Source of the DNA: Cyprinodon diabolis
Taxonomy: Eukaryota > Chordata > Actinopteri > Cyprinodontiformes > Cyprinodontidae
Length of the DNA: 64,000 nt
Direction of reading: 5' to 3'
NCBI GenBank assembly: GCA_030533445.1
Contig: CM060064.1
Location: forward strand, 23,779,126-23,843,125
Shown: one piece after another, positions 12,193-24,190 of the stretch
How positions within the stretch are numbered: position 1 is the first letter of the stretch
Layout: the number at the start of each line of letters is the position of its first letter
Position numbers and translations under genes: made by a program
The notes under the pieces: generated by a model
Databases searched by the model: none
Seen by the model: only the letters and a program-made list of their open reading frames with translations
Told to the model about the DNA's origin: nothing

Positions 12193-13907
12193 GTGAGTCG
12201 AAAAGAGAGACTCTCTTTCTGCTTTTAATTAGTTCTTGTCATTGTCCTGCCGTTTGGAGGGGGATTAAACTTTGCAGCAGAGCCAGTCCGTTGGTTTTAC
12301 TGTCAGCAGCAAGTGGAAGTTTGCTTTATAGTGCTTAAAAACACGCATGTTTTCGCAGGTCTTTAGTTTGGAACTTGTCTGCATTTTGACGTTTTGCTCG
12401 ATCAGGTAGGATGTGATGAGTGAAAACTTCTAGATAGTAGTCCTAAAACAACTGCTAAAACATTCTGGGCAGTTCTTTTTTTCTGTAAAATGTGCCTTAA
12501 AATGTGCGTTTAACCTGTTAAAAGTTTGAAACTTTGCACCTAAATATGTTTGTGTCTGTGCGCTTCCAGGAGGAGCCGAGGTTAGGATCGACTCCTTTAG
12601 CCATGTTGGCTGCAACATGCAACAAAATAGGGAGTCCGAGCCCTTCACCTTCCACTATATCGGATAATTCCTCGTCCTTTGGGAAGGGCTTCCATCCGTG
12701 GAAGAGAGCCTCCGCCAGCAGCTGCAGCCTCGGCTCTGGCCTATCCAGCTTCGGAGTGTCCCGGAACGGATCTGGCATAGCTTCGGACTCTTTCGGCAAC
12801 AACGGCTCCAACGGATCCAGTGCCTTCTCCCTCACGTCTGGGACGACGTCTGGCTCTCATTTCGGAAACGACTACTCTGTTTTTCAAGCTTCGAGCAACT
12901 CTCAAGAGTCCAGCCATCAGCCGGTCTTCATCTCCAAGGTGCACACCTCGGTGGACAGTTTGCAGGGCATCTATCCGAGGATGAGCGTTGCGCACCCGTA
13001 TGAGTCCTGGTTCAAGTCCTCTCACCCTGGGATCTCCGCAGGAGAGGTCGGCACCACCGGAGCTTCTGCCTGGTGGGATGTGGGAGCAGCGGGGTGGATT
13101 GATGTTCAGAACCCGAATGGAGCAGCACTACAATCGTCCTTACATTCCGGTGGACTGCAGACCTCCTTACACTCTCCCCTTGGAGGATATAATTCTGATT
13201 ACTCCACTTTGAGCCACTCTGCTTTCAGCACCAGCCCCTCTCCACACCTGTTGACGCCCGGCCAACACCTGATGGACGGTTTCAAGCCGGTTTTACCCTC
13301 TTATCCGGACACAAGCCCTTCGCCACTAACGGGAGCAGGAGGGACTATGCTCACCGGAGGTCCCCCGGCAACTTTAGCGGGCTCTCCGAGGTCATCCGCT
13401 CGAAGGTATTCAGGAAGGGCCACCTGCGACTGTCCGAACTGCCAAGAGGCGGAGAGACTGGGACCGGCGGGCGCCAGTTTGCGCAGGAAAGGCCTGCACA
13501 GCTGCCACATACCTGGCTGCGGAAAGGTGTACGGCAAAACGTCGCACCTGAAGGCGCACCTGAGGTGGCACACCGGGGAGAGGCCGTTCGTGTGCAACTG
13601 GCTGTTCTGTGGCAAGAGGTTTACGCGCTCCGACGAGCTCCAGCGGCACTTGCGCACACACACCGGTGAGAAACGCTTCGCCTGTCCGGTGTGCAACAAG
13701 AGGTTCATGCGCAGCGACCACCTGAGCAAGCACGTAAAAACTCACAGCGCAGGGGGCTCCGCCGGCTCTGGCTCTGGGGGAAGCGGGGGGAAAAGGGGGA
13801 GCGACACCGATAGTGAGCACAGCGCGCCGGGGAGCCCTCCGTGCCATTCCCCCGACTTGTTGCACCCACCTGAGCCCACCCAGGGAGTGGGCATGAACGG
13901 CCTCTGA
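12172..13907 (+). CDS. sp8: Sp8 transcription factor (zinc-finger, Sp/buttonhead family)
   Basis: Spliced CDS joins 12172-12192 and 12570-13907, giving 452 residues; the intron 12193-12569 has GTGAGT and TTCCAG ends. Sp8 is a nuclear factor that binds GC/GT boxes and controls limb or fin outgrowth, Fgf8 expression and forebrain patterning in vertebrates. Visible parts: the N-terminal Sp-box-like [15 protein letters not shown] (15-29), a Ser/Gly-rich activation region, the conserved YESWFK and SSWWDV-like segments, the buttonhead box CDCPNC (293-298) and three C2H2 fingers (C319-H341, C349-H371, C379-H399). The helices carry [16 protein letters not shown] and RSDHLSKH as in all Sp factors. The tail [19 protein letters not shown] fits Sp8 rather than Sp9. 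The long alanine and glycine runs of mammalian SP8 are absent. A second start at Met19 (12603) would give the shorter 434-residue isoform. Whether this is sp8a or sp8b is unresolved. Confidence 0.95.
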
Positions 13908-14835
13908 AAAACCTAGTTTAAAAAAAAAAAAAGGAGAAGGAGAGAAAATATTCAAACGAGTGGACATACTTTAATGTATGCTGTTGTCAAATAAGTGTTT
14001 AAATCTGCATTTCCACAATGTTCTAGCTGTGTCATCACAAACTTCGAATTAGAGACTGCAGGCGTGAAAGTGAAAACAACCTGTTTTATATCTCTGCATA
14101 AGAATATAGGGGCCTCTGAAGCTGCGCTCCCTCTATCAAAACCTGTTCTAAAAAAAAAACAAACACTGGCACTTTAATATCGAGCAAAAAGAGTTCTCTT
14201 TTTTCTCTACTGCCCCGTAATAACGAATTTATTTGGCTCTGGTGTTGCATAGTAAAAAAAAAAAAAAAAAAAAAAAGGTTATTTTCTCTGTTTAACATGT
14301 TCAGTCCACAGCGCTCTAGGCCAGTAAAAGGTAACTTTCACTTTACTCTGCAGCAGAAATGTTCTGTATAAAAATGTAGGTTAGAATAATTACAGCCCAA
14401 ATGTAAAGGTGAGCAATGTTATTTGTCCAGGAGACGATTTTTTTGTATAGGTATTTCTAGTTGTATATGGACTCTAGTAAATATTTGAGAAAAAAAAATA
14501 TACGGACATGTACTTTGATCTTTTTTGACCTGGTATGAAATGTATTTGTTGGGGTGGGGTGGGGGATATATTTAACCACAATTTTTTTTTTCTTTGTCTT
14601 TTGTTTTGTTTGTATTTAGAGGGTCTTTCATTAGGCGCACTTTGAATTCGATTGTATGGTTTGAAAATCATAATTTGCTGTTTACCCGCTCGTTTAATTT
14701 AAGTAAGCATGTTGTAAAGTGATTTTTTTTTATTATTTTACTTCCCCTCTTTTTCTCTCGCTCTCTTTCTCTCGCTGAGAATGGCTTTTTATGTGAGCCA
14801 CTCAATAAAGTCAGTATGAAAACAAAATCAGCTTT
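13908..14835 (+). other. sp8: sp8 3' UTR
   Basis: After the TGA there are A-rich and T-rich runs but no further gene. An AATAAA signal at 14804-14809 sits in TGAGCCACTCAATAAAG, a plausible end of the transcript about 0.9 kb after the stop. Extent is inferred from this signal. Confidence 0.6.
14804..14809 (+). terminator. sp8: Poly(A) signal AATAAA of sp8
   Basis: A canonical AATAAA occurs in a less AT-rich context, the first convincing signal after the sp8 stop codon. Cleavage would be expected within the next 10-30 bases. Confidence 0.6.
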
Positions 14836-14873
14836 ATCGACTCAGTTTTTTAAAATATTGTTGAGTCGATAAA
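14833..14873. other. 12-bp perfect inverted repeat after the sp8 poly(A) site
   Basis: TTTATCGACTCA (14833-14844) and its exact reverse complement TGAGTCGATAAA (14862-14873) flank a 17-base AT-rich loop. It lies directly after the inferred sp8 cleavage site. It could be a short hairpin or a decayed mobile-element end; function unknown. Confidence 0.6.
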
Positions 14874-14879
14874 ATCAGT

Positions 14880-17800
14880 TTCCGGTTAAAAAAGACTCCA
14901 AAATTAGCATATAATCATTTTAAAATTGCAAACAAATGTTTTTTTTCGTGATTTTGAAACATTGTATTAATTAAGATTTATATGGTGTTCAACTGGTTTT
15001 TGCAGGAGGGTAACTTCCACGTCAAATCAGAAAAAGATCTTAAGGGAAAACATTGTAATTAAACTGGATGTTATTGGTTTTAATCAGTTAATTTGCTCAA
15101 TATAAAAACTTAAAACTTGTAGCTAGTTATCCAATGCGTTTATCCAATAATTATTCGCAGCATCATGGCTAAAGTTTTCTATTTGTTTAATATACTGTTA
15201 TTTCCTGTTATTACAATTTTTCTATATAGCCTATTTCAGTTTTCCTTTTCTTTTTTTTTATTTGTGCTCAACAGATTTCTAAGGTCTTAGTTAATTGCAT
15301 TCAGTTGTCAGCAACCAGAGGCTTTTAGTGTTTAAAAGCAAAAAAGCTACTGAAATCTGTTAAAATATCTATATCTAAAAAAATATATATAGGCTTTTAA
15401 ATTGATACTTTTATTCTAATTTCCCCAAAGGCTGTTACTAACAGCGAAGAGACACATAATAATATTTTAAAACACTATTCAACTAGTGAACTTGTCATCT
15501 TTTTAGAGTAAAGCAAACTGTTAATGTGCAAAATGCATTTAACCAATTTGAATTATTTCTACCTTGTTCAGTTTTCATCATGTTTTTTGGTTAAATGCTT
15601 TACTATTTATTTACTCTGATATGTAGTTTTAATGATAACTTCTAAATTTTAACTTTTTTTAATTTCATCAAATCAACACTGCATATCCTCATAAGGCGTA
15701 AAAAATTCCCTCCTTAAAATGTATAAAGTGAACAAAAAACAACAACAACAGGGCCTTTAGCTATATTTTATTTCTTTGTTTAAGTTAGTTTGCTTTAGTT
15801 TTTAGCTTTGGATTAAACAGTGAGGTAGATTCGGTATCTTTCCATGAAGACATTTGCAGCACCACCTAGTGTTGTCATTTTATAACCTACTGTTGATCTT
15901 TCAAGGCTGAGAATTGGTTGAATGTTTCCCCAAAAGATTCCTGGAAAGGATTGGTGTTTCCTGCTCTGTCAACCAGTCCATCTTGCAGTGATAAAAGTGT
16001 GAATCACACACAAAAAAACTTTGAGAACATTTTTATTAATGAAAAACAAAGTGATAAATTGGTTAGATTTTATCTCCAATTTATCACAGAATGTAACAGC
16101 TTTGATTTGTATGTTTTTTTTTTTTTGCTTTTTTAATTTTTTTTCTTCACCAAAGTGAGCCCCATGTTTCAACAGTTGGGTGTATCGTTGGTTGGGTGTT
16201 TTTAAAACATACAGTCAATAATTTCCATCTTCTACATAAAATATGGTTAATATCCAACATAAAGAAACAGTCATAATGATTTTGTGAAACCCTTTATTTC
16301 TTTATTATCAGACTTTATTCCTCTGTGTAGTTGATGGTGTTTTGACTGCATAAAACTGCAAATATCGAAATGCCATTCTGAGTCAGCACCTTAACCTTTC
16401 ACTTAATAAAGGAAATTCTGCCGTATTGCTTCCTATTGATTGACAGTTTGTAACAAACCGTCATCAATCGACTCAACTTATTGTGCTGCAACATCAGTCT
16501 TTTACATTTTAAATATTCTCATCAAACTGTGTCGGTCTGGTGCTGTTAAATCATACCTGAATGGAAATTTTTCATTTGTCAAACACAAAAAAAATTAATT
16601 GGACTGGTTAAAAATATATACATGTATTTGTCTCTACCTTTTAAAAAAAAGATAAAAATTTTGGAAATTGAGAGAGGTGTATTAAAAACTTACAGAAAGT
16701 CTGATCTGATTAGCGAGGTCAGTGTTAGAGAGGATTCTTAAATGCTATTTGTAACCTTAAGAAAACATCTTTAAAACAAAACAGTCTGACTATAAAGATA
16801 TTACTTCAATCTCTCAAAGGCCTTAAAAACCATTTCCACCTGTTTTACATTATGATGTAAAAGTAAAAAAGTAAAAGAAGGTTATTTGTAACTTAAGGCA
16901 CAATATATAAATTTAACTTCAATCTGTATTCCGAACAGTCAGGCAAAATATTTTAACTTTGTCAAGGTTTTTGTGATATAAGAAAAGAGATAAACTAATA
17001 TCAAACCTTATTTTTGACCATCACTTAAATACATTTTATTAAATTCCATTTACCAACTTACAAAGGCTGTCCTTTAAAAGTATAGGTAAATACTTAATCT
17101 GTAATTCAAATGTGCTTAGAAGAATCTTATCGAAAGCTATTTTGTAATTTCAATCAAATAAAGAGAGAAAACCAAACTAACCCAAGATAATCAGATTTAA
17201 ACAAAATATTTATCTATCCCTCAGCTTGTGTTTGCTAGCATTTGTTGTTTTATTTTCACCTCTCCAGAAGGTTGTGGTGGAAGTTTATCCACAGAGGAAT
17301 GTCCAACCGTGGGCCTTATGTAAATCAAGATGGTCTTAGGAAGTGCTTTCATGCCAGAAAACTAAAAAGGAAGGAAAACAGCCAAGCGGGGATGTGGAAG
17401 CTTTAGAAAGTACCTCACTTGATTCAATCTCCTGGAAAACCGGATGAAAAAGCTCAGCGCTACCTCAATAAGTTGAGGTGCATTTTTTCAATCCATTAGG
17501 TGTTCTTTTTAGCACACCTCTCATTGATGATCCATCCGGGGACATTTTTGCCAACGACGCAGTCATGAAGCCAGCCAGTCTCCTGGGAAAGGCATTTGGA
17601 AACATTCCAGAGGTTAGTCCAAATAATTAACTGAAAAAATGGCAAGACTGCCAAGATGTGTGTGTACAAGACATTATATAGTTTACAATGAAATGACATG
17701 AGTGCAATAACAAAGCAAAATGCTCCTAACATGGATTTAATTAGATTATTTCATGACTTGATAAAACAAATGTCAGATTACTTCAGTACAAAGAAATGTA

Positions 17801-20800
17801 TAAAGAAATGCATTCAACCAGAAAAACATTTTTCTGCAGGATGTTAAATAACACAAACAAATCAATAAAGTAACCCACACAATAAAATTGTTTTATAGTT
17901 GTTCATTAGTTACTGGGGTGAAAATGTTACTGAAAAGAAACACCTAAACCACAGTGCAAAGGTTTGTGGGTGTTTTTATTTTTATTTTTTAAGACCAACC
18001 AGACCAGACCTTTTAACATGAGCAGGTAAGTTAACAAAGCATTCAAACACAGTTGTGCTTGAAAGTTTATGTATCCTCGCATTAAAGAAAATGAAAAATC
18101 CACAACAGTAATTCAAATAGCACAAAACTGAAAAAGTAATAGCACATAAAAAAATGAACTAAATGACACTTTTGTAGGACACAATAATGATTTTTAAATT
18201 TTATTTTTTTAAAGTAATTCAAAAAAAATAAAAAGCACCAGTCCATAGGTGAAAAAGTCTTACTGATTGTTTTCTGAACAGTACAGAAAACACCTGATTG
18301 TGATAATTGCCTCAAACAAGTTGCTCAAGAAAGTTTTAGTTCAGGAGCTCCAACAGGTTTGTTTACTTCTTTTATTTATATTTTTATTATATGCATATAT
18401 TAAAAATCAATATCATGACTTTAATTTTTTTAATGATTTTTATTAATTATTACTTTTATCAATAACAATTTATTTTACTGGCAGATGATTGTTTTAATGG
18501 AAACTATCAAGCACAAGTATAATTCAGTAGTGGACATTGTTGCACACCATACTTTGGCTTTGGCACCAGTTTACAATATTGTGTTCATTTAAAACAAATT
18601 GGTTATATCAATACATCACAATCAATTCCCTTAAAGAACTTAATCAACTCAAACTCAGTAGTGAAGCAACAGGCACAGGTTAAAACTGTGACCTGTGGTT
18701 TACTAAACTTGCTTCCTTCCTTTGTGAGATGTCCATGGCTGGACCTGTAGACTGACTCCTGTGTTGTGTGAGTGTATTGAATCCCCTGAGGTATTGTTAC
18801 ACTGACTTATTCAGGTATGCATATTATCATATTAACTTTAGTGGATAGTAGTAAGGAGACTGTTCCTATGTGCCAGGGGTATAATACGTACAGAATGAAC
18901 CAGGAGCATGTTTTGTGTGATCAGAGGAATAGATCTTGCTGGGAAAATTAATTTAGCTCATTTTGCATTAATTTTGATTACTTCGTGAACATCTTCTTGA
19001 CATGAACTCAACCCTTTCTTGCAGTTAAATTTAACCTTTTGACCTCATGCCTCATTTCCAATTTTAAGATACTTGCTGTCGCAATTAAACTAGTTGATTC
19101 ATTCAGTTTTAATTGAGTGAAGCAATAAAGTTTAATCTACATAGGTCCAAAAGATGCAAGTTGTTTTTGTCTTTAGTCATCATATCTAGATAACATAGCC
19201 ACGTTCGCATTAACAAAAGCATTAAAATAACTTAAGATAGATATATCATAACAAATGCTAGATTTTCTTTCTTCAGTGCCCCCTCAATGCATCTCCCCCC
19301 AACATATATCAAATAAAAGCTCAAGAATTGATATTCAAGAAGCAGTGGAGCTCTTTTTGATAGCTAAATATTTGAATTTTGTAACTTCTGATTTAAAAAA
19401 AAAAAAACAAAAAAACAAGCATTGTTTTCTCAAGCTTTATGGCTATACACAAATATTTGTAGTCACAAGTATGTACCTTCTGAAAAGATTTAGGGTTGAG
19501 TTTGCAAAGATCACACATTTTCAGAGCATGTTCTGAGCTTCATAGTCAGGTACTGATGGGATGAACAGAGAAAGGGGGCCATCTAGTGGCAATTATACGT
19601 AACTAACATTATTTAGTTCCTTTGGTTTCTGGGTTTTACAAAATCCGAGATTAAAACAATGCACACCTGTTTAAAAATGTAAAAACAATAAACAAATTTA
19701 CATTTGTAGTAAAAATAAATAAATAAATAAACACCCAAAATGCCAAAATGTTGATCCATTGCTGGTGATAAATCATGTCAGAAGAGGAGTTAAATTCTAA
19801 GAGCACTGCAGTGCTTTGGTGGCAAGAATCAGATCCTCTCTGGTCGGTTTCATCTGCAAAGACATATTCACAAATAACTGCCTATTTTTACTCATTATCA
19901 AGCATGAGCACCATTGGCATGAGGGTGGTCTGCAGTATATGCTGGAAATGCAACCCCCACGGAATCAATACCCTTTAGTGGAAGTCAAGCTTTGGACTTT
20001 CTCTGCAGAAGATTAATGCAAATTCTTAAAAAAAAAAACTTAAACATGAAACCCTCTCAGAAATGCTTAGAGTACACTTTGCTATGATAGAAAAGTGTAT
20101 TTTATTTAGTTAGAATTATTCTTAAAAAAATACAATAAATAAATAAATAAATTAGTTAATTAATTAATTTTTTTAAGGTCTACTACTTCTTTACTCCTCC
20201 ACACGGGGGCAGTGTTGCTTCATATCGGAGGACCACAGATTACCAAAGGTTAGATGTTGTTTAAATGTATGTTTCAGACTGCAGCGAAACAGGAGCCCAC
20301 AGTATAAACACAGGCTGTTTATTATTGCAGATTAAATCCTAAATAATAATAATAAGAAAAATTATTTAAAAAAAGGCTCTTCCACAGCTTTCCACTGACA
20401 GATCCTGCAAATATCTAATGCTGTACTCCTTCGGAACTGCCTGCGAATAAAAGAAAATGAAAGACAAATATTTAAGTGTTGGTTTATTCTTATTATTATC
20501 ATTCCTAAAAGACCTACCTCAGTTTACAATCAGTACTGTCTTGATCACAAATCAGATGCTAACATTGAATTAATTTCAGTATTTAAAATGTTTCTAGATG
20601 TGATAAAAATAAGTAATGTATTGAGATTTTAAAAATACAATCCAGAGAACTGCAACTTAATACAGAGTCCAAACAGGAAGTAAGCGCTACTGTTTCCATC
20701 TCACATATCTTTTTTTTTTTTTTTTTTTTTTGACAATACCAAAATTTTTTTGCTGTAAAAAACATAAACTAACAAAGTCAGTATAAGTCAGACCTCCGTT

Positions 20801-20865
20801 ACATTCTTATCACTTGTCCCTCCTCTCGAAACTCAACCTGCGGTTTCAGGTGTTCAGGTTCGTAA
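14880..20865. other. AT-rich intergenic interval between sp8 and macc1
   Basis: Mostly low-complexity AT-rich DNA with scattered homopolymers. Apart from the exon-like fragment at 17490-17615 I find no gene, RNA or clear repeat family. No exon resembling abcb5 or itgb8, which lie between SP8 and MACC1 in human, was seen in the translations available. Confidence 0.45.
17490..17615 (+). pseudogene. Exon-like fragment of unknown origin
   Basis: An open segment reads STPLIDDPSGDIFANDAVMK followed by PASLLGKAFGNIPE. It starts just after a pyrimidine-rich acceptor-like TTCTTTTTAG and ends at GAG|GTTAGT, which looks like a donor. The same frame upstream (17270-17490) also reads protein-like but has several stops. 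I do not recognise the protein. It could be a pseudogene relic, an exon of an unrecognised gene or chance. Confidence 0.25.
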
Positions 20866-20870
20866 ACACA

Positions 20871-21083
20871 GTGTTGCATTCTGGGAAATGTAGTAGAAAT
20901 TCTCGCAAAGCCACTCCTCTGCGTGTGTTCCTGTAATTATTAAAACTTCCAAGCCCAACATGCTCTCTGCGCTGGAGAGCGAACAAGTTTAGGAGGGGTT
21001 CATGTTCTTCTCTGAAACGCGCTGGAAATCAGGGTTAATAAGTGGAAAAAGCCTCTCTATCCGAAAAACATTTAGTTTTGACG
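20871..21083 (+). promoter_or_regulatory. macc1: Probable macc1 promoter and noncoding first exon
   Basis: This block is clearly richer in GC and CpG than its surroundings. It starts with a ZNF143-type site and ends at a strong donor, GACG|GTAAGC, with GT at 21084-21085. The next downstream acceptor that fits is TTTACAG at 24182, immediately before the macc1 start codon. That would make 21084-24182 a 5' UTR intron of about 3.1 kb. The exon boundary at the 5' end is not visible. A transcript has to be seen to confirm the link to macc1. Confidence 0.5.
20876..20894 (-). promoter_or_regulatory. ZNF143/Staf-type promoter site
   Basis: On the minus strand the sequence reads ACTACATTTCCCAGAATGC. 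This agrees with the known vertebrate promoter motif ACTACAWTTCCCAGMATGC bound by ZNF143 (with THAP11/HCFC1). The motif is strongly concentrated at transcription start regions, so it marks a promoter here. Confidence 0.75.
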
Positions 21084-21795
21084 GTAAGCTCAACCTTTGT
21101 GTTTTATTCAAAGTTAAAATGATTTTTGTCTCGATTTGAATAGGAAGTATGGGTTGACATGCGTTATTAATATGTAACTACTTCTTGTTTCAAAGCTCTG
21201 CCTATTAACTATAAAATGTGTTGGCTGTTGTTATCTAAACTGGTATGTACAGTAACTTGATTACTTTTTCCCTATCATATGTTTCTTTAGTTTGTTGATA
21301 GAATATAAGAATGGGTACAAAAATATTCTGATCCTTATTTTCATTATAAGATCTATATATTACTTTATAATATTTCCAGAATGAACGTCATTCTGGTAAT
21401 TTTTTCCTCAGATACAGCCTCTGTTCCACAGAATGGTGTAATCGCAACACTGTGAAGCGTATGAGAAGTGACCTCAGTGTTCTCTGTTCAACAAGACCAA
21501 CCTGTTTTTGTGCACTCGTGTAAAAAAAACAAATTATTAATGACTGACTCAATATGGCTAGTCTTCAATAGGTTGTGTCATTGTAGGCAAGCCAGTGACA
21601 CGTAGACAGACAGAAATATTGCAAGAACTCTTGATGGACACATTTCTGAGACTTGAACAATAGCTTTAGTTGGAAGACTGATAACGCCATTGTCAGTTGT
21701 TGCAACATTGTAAAATTTCAAAAGCAAAGACATGGAACTGATCAATCTAGAAAAAATGTGTTATCGCTTGATACAACAAAACAAGTCAGACAAGA

Positions 21796-22171
21796 CTGAC
21801 TGCTCAGTGGAGCAGTGGAGTGGCACTGCTGCCTTGCAGCAAGGTTGAGGGTTTGATTCCCAGCCCAGGGTCTTTCTGCATGGAGTTTGCATGTTCTCCC
21901 TGAGCATGTGTAGGATTTCTCCGAGTACTCCGGCTTCCTCCCACAGTCCAAAAACATGACTGTTAGGTTAGTTGAGCTCTCTAAATTCTCCTTAGATGTG
22001 AGTGTGTGCGTGAATGGTTGTTTGTCCTGTTTATCTCTGTGTTACCCTGCGATGGACTGGGGACCTGTCCAGTGTGTACCCCGCCTCTCGCCCATAGACA
22101 GCTGGAGATGGGTACCTGCCCCCCCTTTCGACCAAACTTGGGATTAAGCATGTCAGAAAATGGATGGGTGG
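21796..22171 (+). mobile_element. tRNA-derived SINE with 13-bp target-site duplication
   Basis: The element begins with a box A-like GCTCAGTGG-AGCAGTGGAG region and a box B-like GGTTTGATTCCC. It continues with the common teleost body ('ggagtttgcatgttctccct', 'gactggggacctgtccag', 'ccccgcctctcgccc') and ends in AATGGATGGGTGG. It is flanked by perfect copies of AAGTCAGACAAGA at 21783-21795 and 22172-22184. Other copies lie at 37480 (plus) and 32420 (minus). It sits in the presumed first intron of macc1. Confidence 0.88.
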
Positions 22172-22599
22172 AAGTCAGACAAGAATTGAAATGTCGGATG
22201 ACTGTAAGAGTTAAAAAGAGTTAAAAGTTAAAAAAGAATATCGTTGTACATTAATGTTCTCAAATAGTTTGCAAATATTTTATTCCACCACTTGATTATT
22301 TTCTAGACATGCATTCACCTTTTAAAATATTATTTGTCAAAAGTGTATTATTATTATTAGTGGTATTTATTTATTTATTTGTTTATCCATTGTCAGAATA
22401 CATATAAGCTGGAATGCAAGGGAAGGAAAATGGATGCAGTGAATGATAGATCAGCATATCAACCACATCTATAAGGAAATACAGCACCAGACTGTAAAAT
22501 ATCAGAGCAAATTTTTAGTAATATCAACTAACTTTCACTCTTTAAGTCCAATATATGTCAAGTCTTTGATTTTGAACTGAAAAGTCAAGGTTTTTGTTA

Positions 22600-23390
22600 A
22601 TAATAAATAAAATCACAGATTTATGTCTTGTCAATTATTAGATTTTTTTTCTTCCAAGAATTAAGTAAACCAGCCATAACCGAGTTTTTGCCTCAGCAAC
22701 CTCCAGGGTAAGAGCATGTTTAGCCTCATGGTTACTGTTAGCTCTCTCAGGAGCCCCACAAGCCAACCACACTAAACTGGACCTATTCTCCAGCTTGATG
22801 GCATCCCTTACTGCTGGTTTCCTTAACAGGTTCAGATATTTCCATCTCGACAAGAACCACAGACCTTACAGCCACAGATTTAAGCTGTGTTAATAATAGA
22901 GGCAAAGAGAATAGTCCACTCAGACTAAATGTCTTCAGCCTCCCCTGGAATACAAGAAGGTCTTTCCAAGAGGTTGAAGTTGAATACTTCGCTGACATAG
23001 GGTTGCCAGATATTCATATGGGCCTGCTGTGTCAGTCCAGCTTTCTCCTCTTTGAATAGATAAAACTCAACACAATGAGGTTTAGCCTTGATGTCTTGGT
23101 CTTAAGGCTTTTGATCCACTCTAAGTCTTAATCATCACCCACAGCTTGTTTTCATCTGGAGACCCTACCAGATGCATTTAAGCCCCTGTCAGAATAGCCT
23201 CTGGGATTGTCTGAGGATAGAAACTCCACCAAATTAAGGTGGCAGTTCAAGTTGTAATTGACTTTACTTATTAGAAAGCTAAAACAAATATTAAATGTTT
23301 CCTACGAGTACCTCATGATGGATTAGAACTTAACAAAACTGAGGGACCAAGATAACATCTAATAAAAAGCTGTCAAGAAAATGTTCTTAG
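22600..23390. other. Unique-looking intronic DNA, unassigned
   Basis: The sequence has balanced composition and may derive from an old mobile element, but I recognise no family. The short minus-strand ORFs (22638-22853, 22783-22998) match nothing I know. Confidence 0.25.
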
Positions 23391-23394
23391 GCCT

Positions 23395-24070
23395 GATGTA
23401 ATGATCTCAGAATGTAGGACCCAATATTTAGGCGAGACAGACAGTAGGAAACTTAAAACCGTTTATTTTATTTACAGAATGTGGCGCTGCTCGTCAGCTG
23501 TGACGGGCTCACTGGATTCTCTGGCAAAGATAGAAGCTCAGGTTAGTGACTTAGAATCTAAGACGGGCCAAAGCTATGAGCATAAGTCGCTAACTTGGTT
23601 CTGAGTCCAGTTCAATCCCGAGGGAAGGAGTAGAATCCAAACAGGTGGTTTCTCCACAGCTCGCGGCGGGAGCCACCCCCAAAGTTTCGAGTTAATGAGC
23701 AGAGCAGACTAATGAGCAGGCGCCAGCCAATGCCAAGCAGCAGCAGTCTCCATGAGGGGAAATCCAAAGCTGGAGTCGGAAGACAGGTCCAAGTTGGAAA
23801 AGATGGCAGAATCCAGGAATAAGTACAGAACAGATCTGTCTCACAGAGCAAATACAGGGGCAAAGCAAAACTCGAAAGTCCCAAAAGCAGAAAAATTATC
23901 TACAATGATTAGACTTACTCTCAAAAACAGCTAGAACAATCTGGTGACGATGGCAGGCAAAGAAGTAGCATAAATAGCAGCAAGAATCAGGTGGATCAGA
24001 TAAAACGGTAATGAACAACCGGGTAAATAGACCGTTGCATGGAATAAACAAAGAAGCCAGCCATCAGCGA
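23395..24070. repeat. Probable interspersed repeat in the macc1 first intron
   Basis: The block opens with 'atgtaggacccaatattta' and is full of short purine-rich phrases with CAGG and GCAGAG motifs. Such a pattern is typical of some teleost dispersed repeats. No terminal repeats are visible and the family is not assigned. Confidence 0.3.
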
Positions 24071-24190
24071 CAAAACTATTACACCTGAAGACTTTCTTTT
24101 TACGTCTTTTTTCACATAGGAACAAAATTCTTGCGAGAGTCATTTTTTCTAATAAATAACATTGTCGTTGATGTCTTTACAGATGACAAC

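Noticed and set aside
13301..13967. Minus-strand ORFs of 142 and 185 residues
   Set aside because: They are antisense shadows of the GC-rich zinc-finger part of sp8.
21802..21870. Box A/B-like sequence as a functional tRNA gene
   Set aside because: It lies in a SINE body, does not fold into a full cloverleaf by eye and continues into SINE sequence.
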